Below, piece after piece: positions 62,849-64,000 of a stretch of DNA of 64,000 bases. Within the stretch, counting starts at the first letter, position 1, and every line of letters starts with the position of its first letter. The stretch is from Rhodococcoides kyotonense. Its GTDB lineage: Bacteria; Actinomycetota; Actinomycetes; Mycobacteriales; Mycobacteriaceae. The position numbers were made by a program, and so were the translations under genes. The stretch is taken from the NCBI RefSeq assembly GCF_001645385.1, contig NZ_LVHI01000023.1, positions 186,001 to 250,000 of the forward strand. Direction: 5' to 3'. A model generated the notes under the pieces. That model did no database searches. It was not told where the DNA came from and saw only the letters and a list, made by a program, of their open reading frames with translations.

Positions 62849-64000
62849 GTGACGACAGAGACGAGAAGCGCAGTGGCCGAACAGCGTTGGTTGGTCGATA
62901 CCGTTCCCAGCACGAGACTTCCGGTGTACACACGTCTCAATGCCAGTGACGTGTTGTCCGATCCCATCACGCCACTCGGGGCCGACCTCGGGTGGATCCA
63001 GAACATTCTGCCCGGGTGGAACTTCGGTTACGCCAGCCTCGGCAGCTATTCGCTGGCCGAGAAGCCCGACGTGGCCGCGTCGTCCGGGATCTTCTACGGA
63101 CACCTGTACATCAACCTGTCGATGTCCCGGTTGGTGGGCATTCGCGGCGGACTCCCGGTCGAGCTCGTCGACCAGCTCTTCTACGGCGGGGATCCGAACA
63201 TTCCCGCGTACGTCGGGCATCCGGACGACGAGAACGCCGACGCCACCGAGCGATTGACGGCACGCAACGCCTGGGTCCTGTCGACCGAGACGTTTCCCGA
63301 GTTGGAAGAAGACCGGGTGCTCGCAGATCGGCTTCGCGCCGAGCGGCCCGACCTCACGGCGCTGACGCCTGCAGCTCTCGTCGCGCGCGCACGATCGGTG
63401 ATGCCGCTGGAGCGGGTGGCATGGCGCGGCGAGGTGATCGCGACCAACGGCGCTGCCGTCGGCCCGGCCGTTCTGGGTCAACTTCTGGGCGCCGACCGAC
63501 AAGACCTGATCGTGTCGTTGGTCGGGGCGGCGGGCGATGTCGATTCGGCACTGCCGTCGTACGCGTTGTGGGAACTGAGTCGGCTCGTCCGGAGCAACAC
63601 CGAATTGATGGACGCCTTCGATGCCCGCACCGGGGGTGCCGACGCGTCCATCTCGGGCATCGACAGCAAGTTCGACGCCACTCTCGAGCGTTTTCTGCTC
63701 GACTACGGCTATCGAGGCCCCAACGAATGGGACCTCGGCTCGCCGTCGTGGGAAACGCATCCCGAACTCGTCCTGGGCCTGGTCGACCGCCTGCGACTGC
63801 AGGACGATTCGGCGTCGCCGACGGTCCGCTCGTCGGATCACGCGTCGGACTCGGCGGAGGCGCTCGAGCTGGCACGCGCCGCGGTCACGGACGACGACGG
63901 GCGCGCGACGCTCATGACGGCGCTTGCGTCGGCGCGACGGTTCGCGGCGTGGCGTGAGCGCGCGAAGACCAACTGCATCAAGGTGCTTCACGAGGCGCGG
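62849..64000 (+). CDS. PEP-utilising (PEP-synthase/rifampin-phosphotransferase-like) protein, partial
   Basis: Open from GTG 62849 to the window end (384 codons, no stop), so the 3' end is missing. GTG 62873 is an alternative start. The segment TRLNASDVLSDPITPLGADLGW matches the central domain opening of PEP-synthase-like enzymes (S-x-V-x-P-x-P-L-T). FYGHLYINLSMSRLVGIRGG and YGYRGPNEWDLGSPSWETHPELVL are also family blocks. The N-terminal ATP-grasp domain is absent. The C-terminal phospho-His domain would lie beyond the window. Relatives phosphorylate rifampin or phenols. Confidence 0.75.
   Translation, partial: MTTETRSAVAEQRWLVDTVPSTRLPVYTRLNASDVLSDPITPLGADLGWIQNILPGWNFGYASLGSYSLAEKPDVAASSGIFYGHLYINLSMSRLVGIRGGLPVELVDQLFYGGDPNIPAYVGHPDDENADATERLTARNAWVLSTETFPELEEDRVLADRLRAERPDLTALTPAALVARARSVMPLERVAWRGEVIATNGAAVGPAVLGQLLGADRQDLIVSLVGAAGDVDSALPSYALWELSRLVRSNTELMDAFDARTGGADASISGIDSKFDATLERFLLDYGYRGPNEWDLGSPSWETHPELVLGLVDRLRLQDDSASPTVRSSDHASDSAEALELARAAVTDDDGRATLMTALASARRFAAWRERAKTNCIKVLHEAR

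Overview
The window reads as high-GC actinobacterial chromosome, most likely Rhodococcus or a close relative in the Mycobacteriales. Pointers are the strong GC-biased codon use, many GTG/TTG starts, F420- and mycothiol-type enzymes, the LpqY-SugABC trehalose importer, a Kgd-type 2-oxoglutarate enzyme, and gene order that follows the Mycobacterium tuberculosis Rv1209-Rv1249c block as I remember it. I see no tRNA, rRNA, CRISPR array, insertion sequence, integrase or replication origin, and no gene-free stretch longer than 300 bases.

Region 1 (1-8.4 kb) is conserved core: a DivIVA-like protein, tag glycosylase, a DUF3117 protein, RlmA-type rRNA methyltransferase, the divergent glycogen/maltosyl-phosphate genes glgA and glgC, an O-methyltransferase, then the envelope-stress unit sigE-rseA-htrA-tatB. 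Region 2 (8.4-17.1 kb) holds a polar amino-acid ABC importer whose binding protein is fused to its permease, Mrp, two lytic transglycosylases, DUF1003 and MgtE-N/CBS proteins, a CitE-like lyase and a small membrane protein. Region 3 (17.2-21.5 kb) is the lpqY-sugA-sugB-sugC operon, closed by a long perfect hairpin.

Region 4 (21.6-29.5 kb) is mixed: a Pro/Gln-rich exported peptide, an MFS exporter, a ParB-fold protein overlapping a metallophosphoesterase, a suppressor-of-fused domain protein, CorA, a PHP phosphoesterase and malic enzyme. Region 5 (29.6-38.4 kb) has a glycine-betaine/choline-type ABC importer decorated by repeats (a 73-bp tandem repeat at its 3' end and a 33-bp in-frame duplication in its ATPase), an orphan binding protein, and an esterase-SDR-Baeyer-Villiger monooxygenase operon divergent from a TetR repressor. 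Region 6 (38.5-53 kb) has kgd, a fused double-cassette ABC exporter, an ABC-2 exporter pair, an F420-type oxidoreductase, an AraC regulator, VOC, Xi-class GST and GNAT proteins, and a cold-shock protein.

Region 7 (53.2-64 kb, running off the end) is the most accessory part: a Rieske oxygenase coupled to a 101-residue unknown, two ThuA-domain proteins, two TetR regulators, a histidine phosphatase, two SDRs, a lipoamide-dehydrogenase-like flavoprotein, a maleylpyruvate-isomerase-family protein, and a PEP-synthase-like protein that appears to lack the ATP-binding domain. A shared TGCATTCGA upstream word suggests common control of part of it. I infer a catabolic cluster for an unidentified substrate, with a possible phosphorylation/dephosphorylation step.

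Convergent gene ends are often separated by long perfect hairpins that fall into at least two repeated families.
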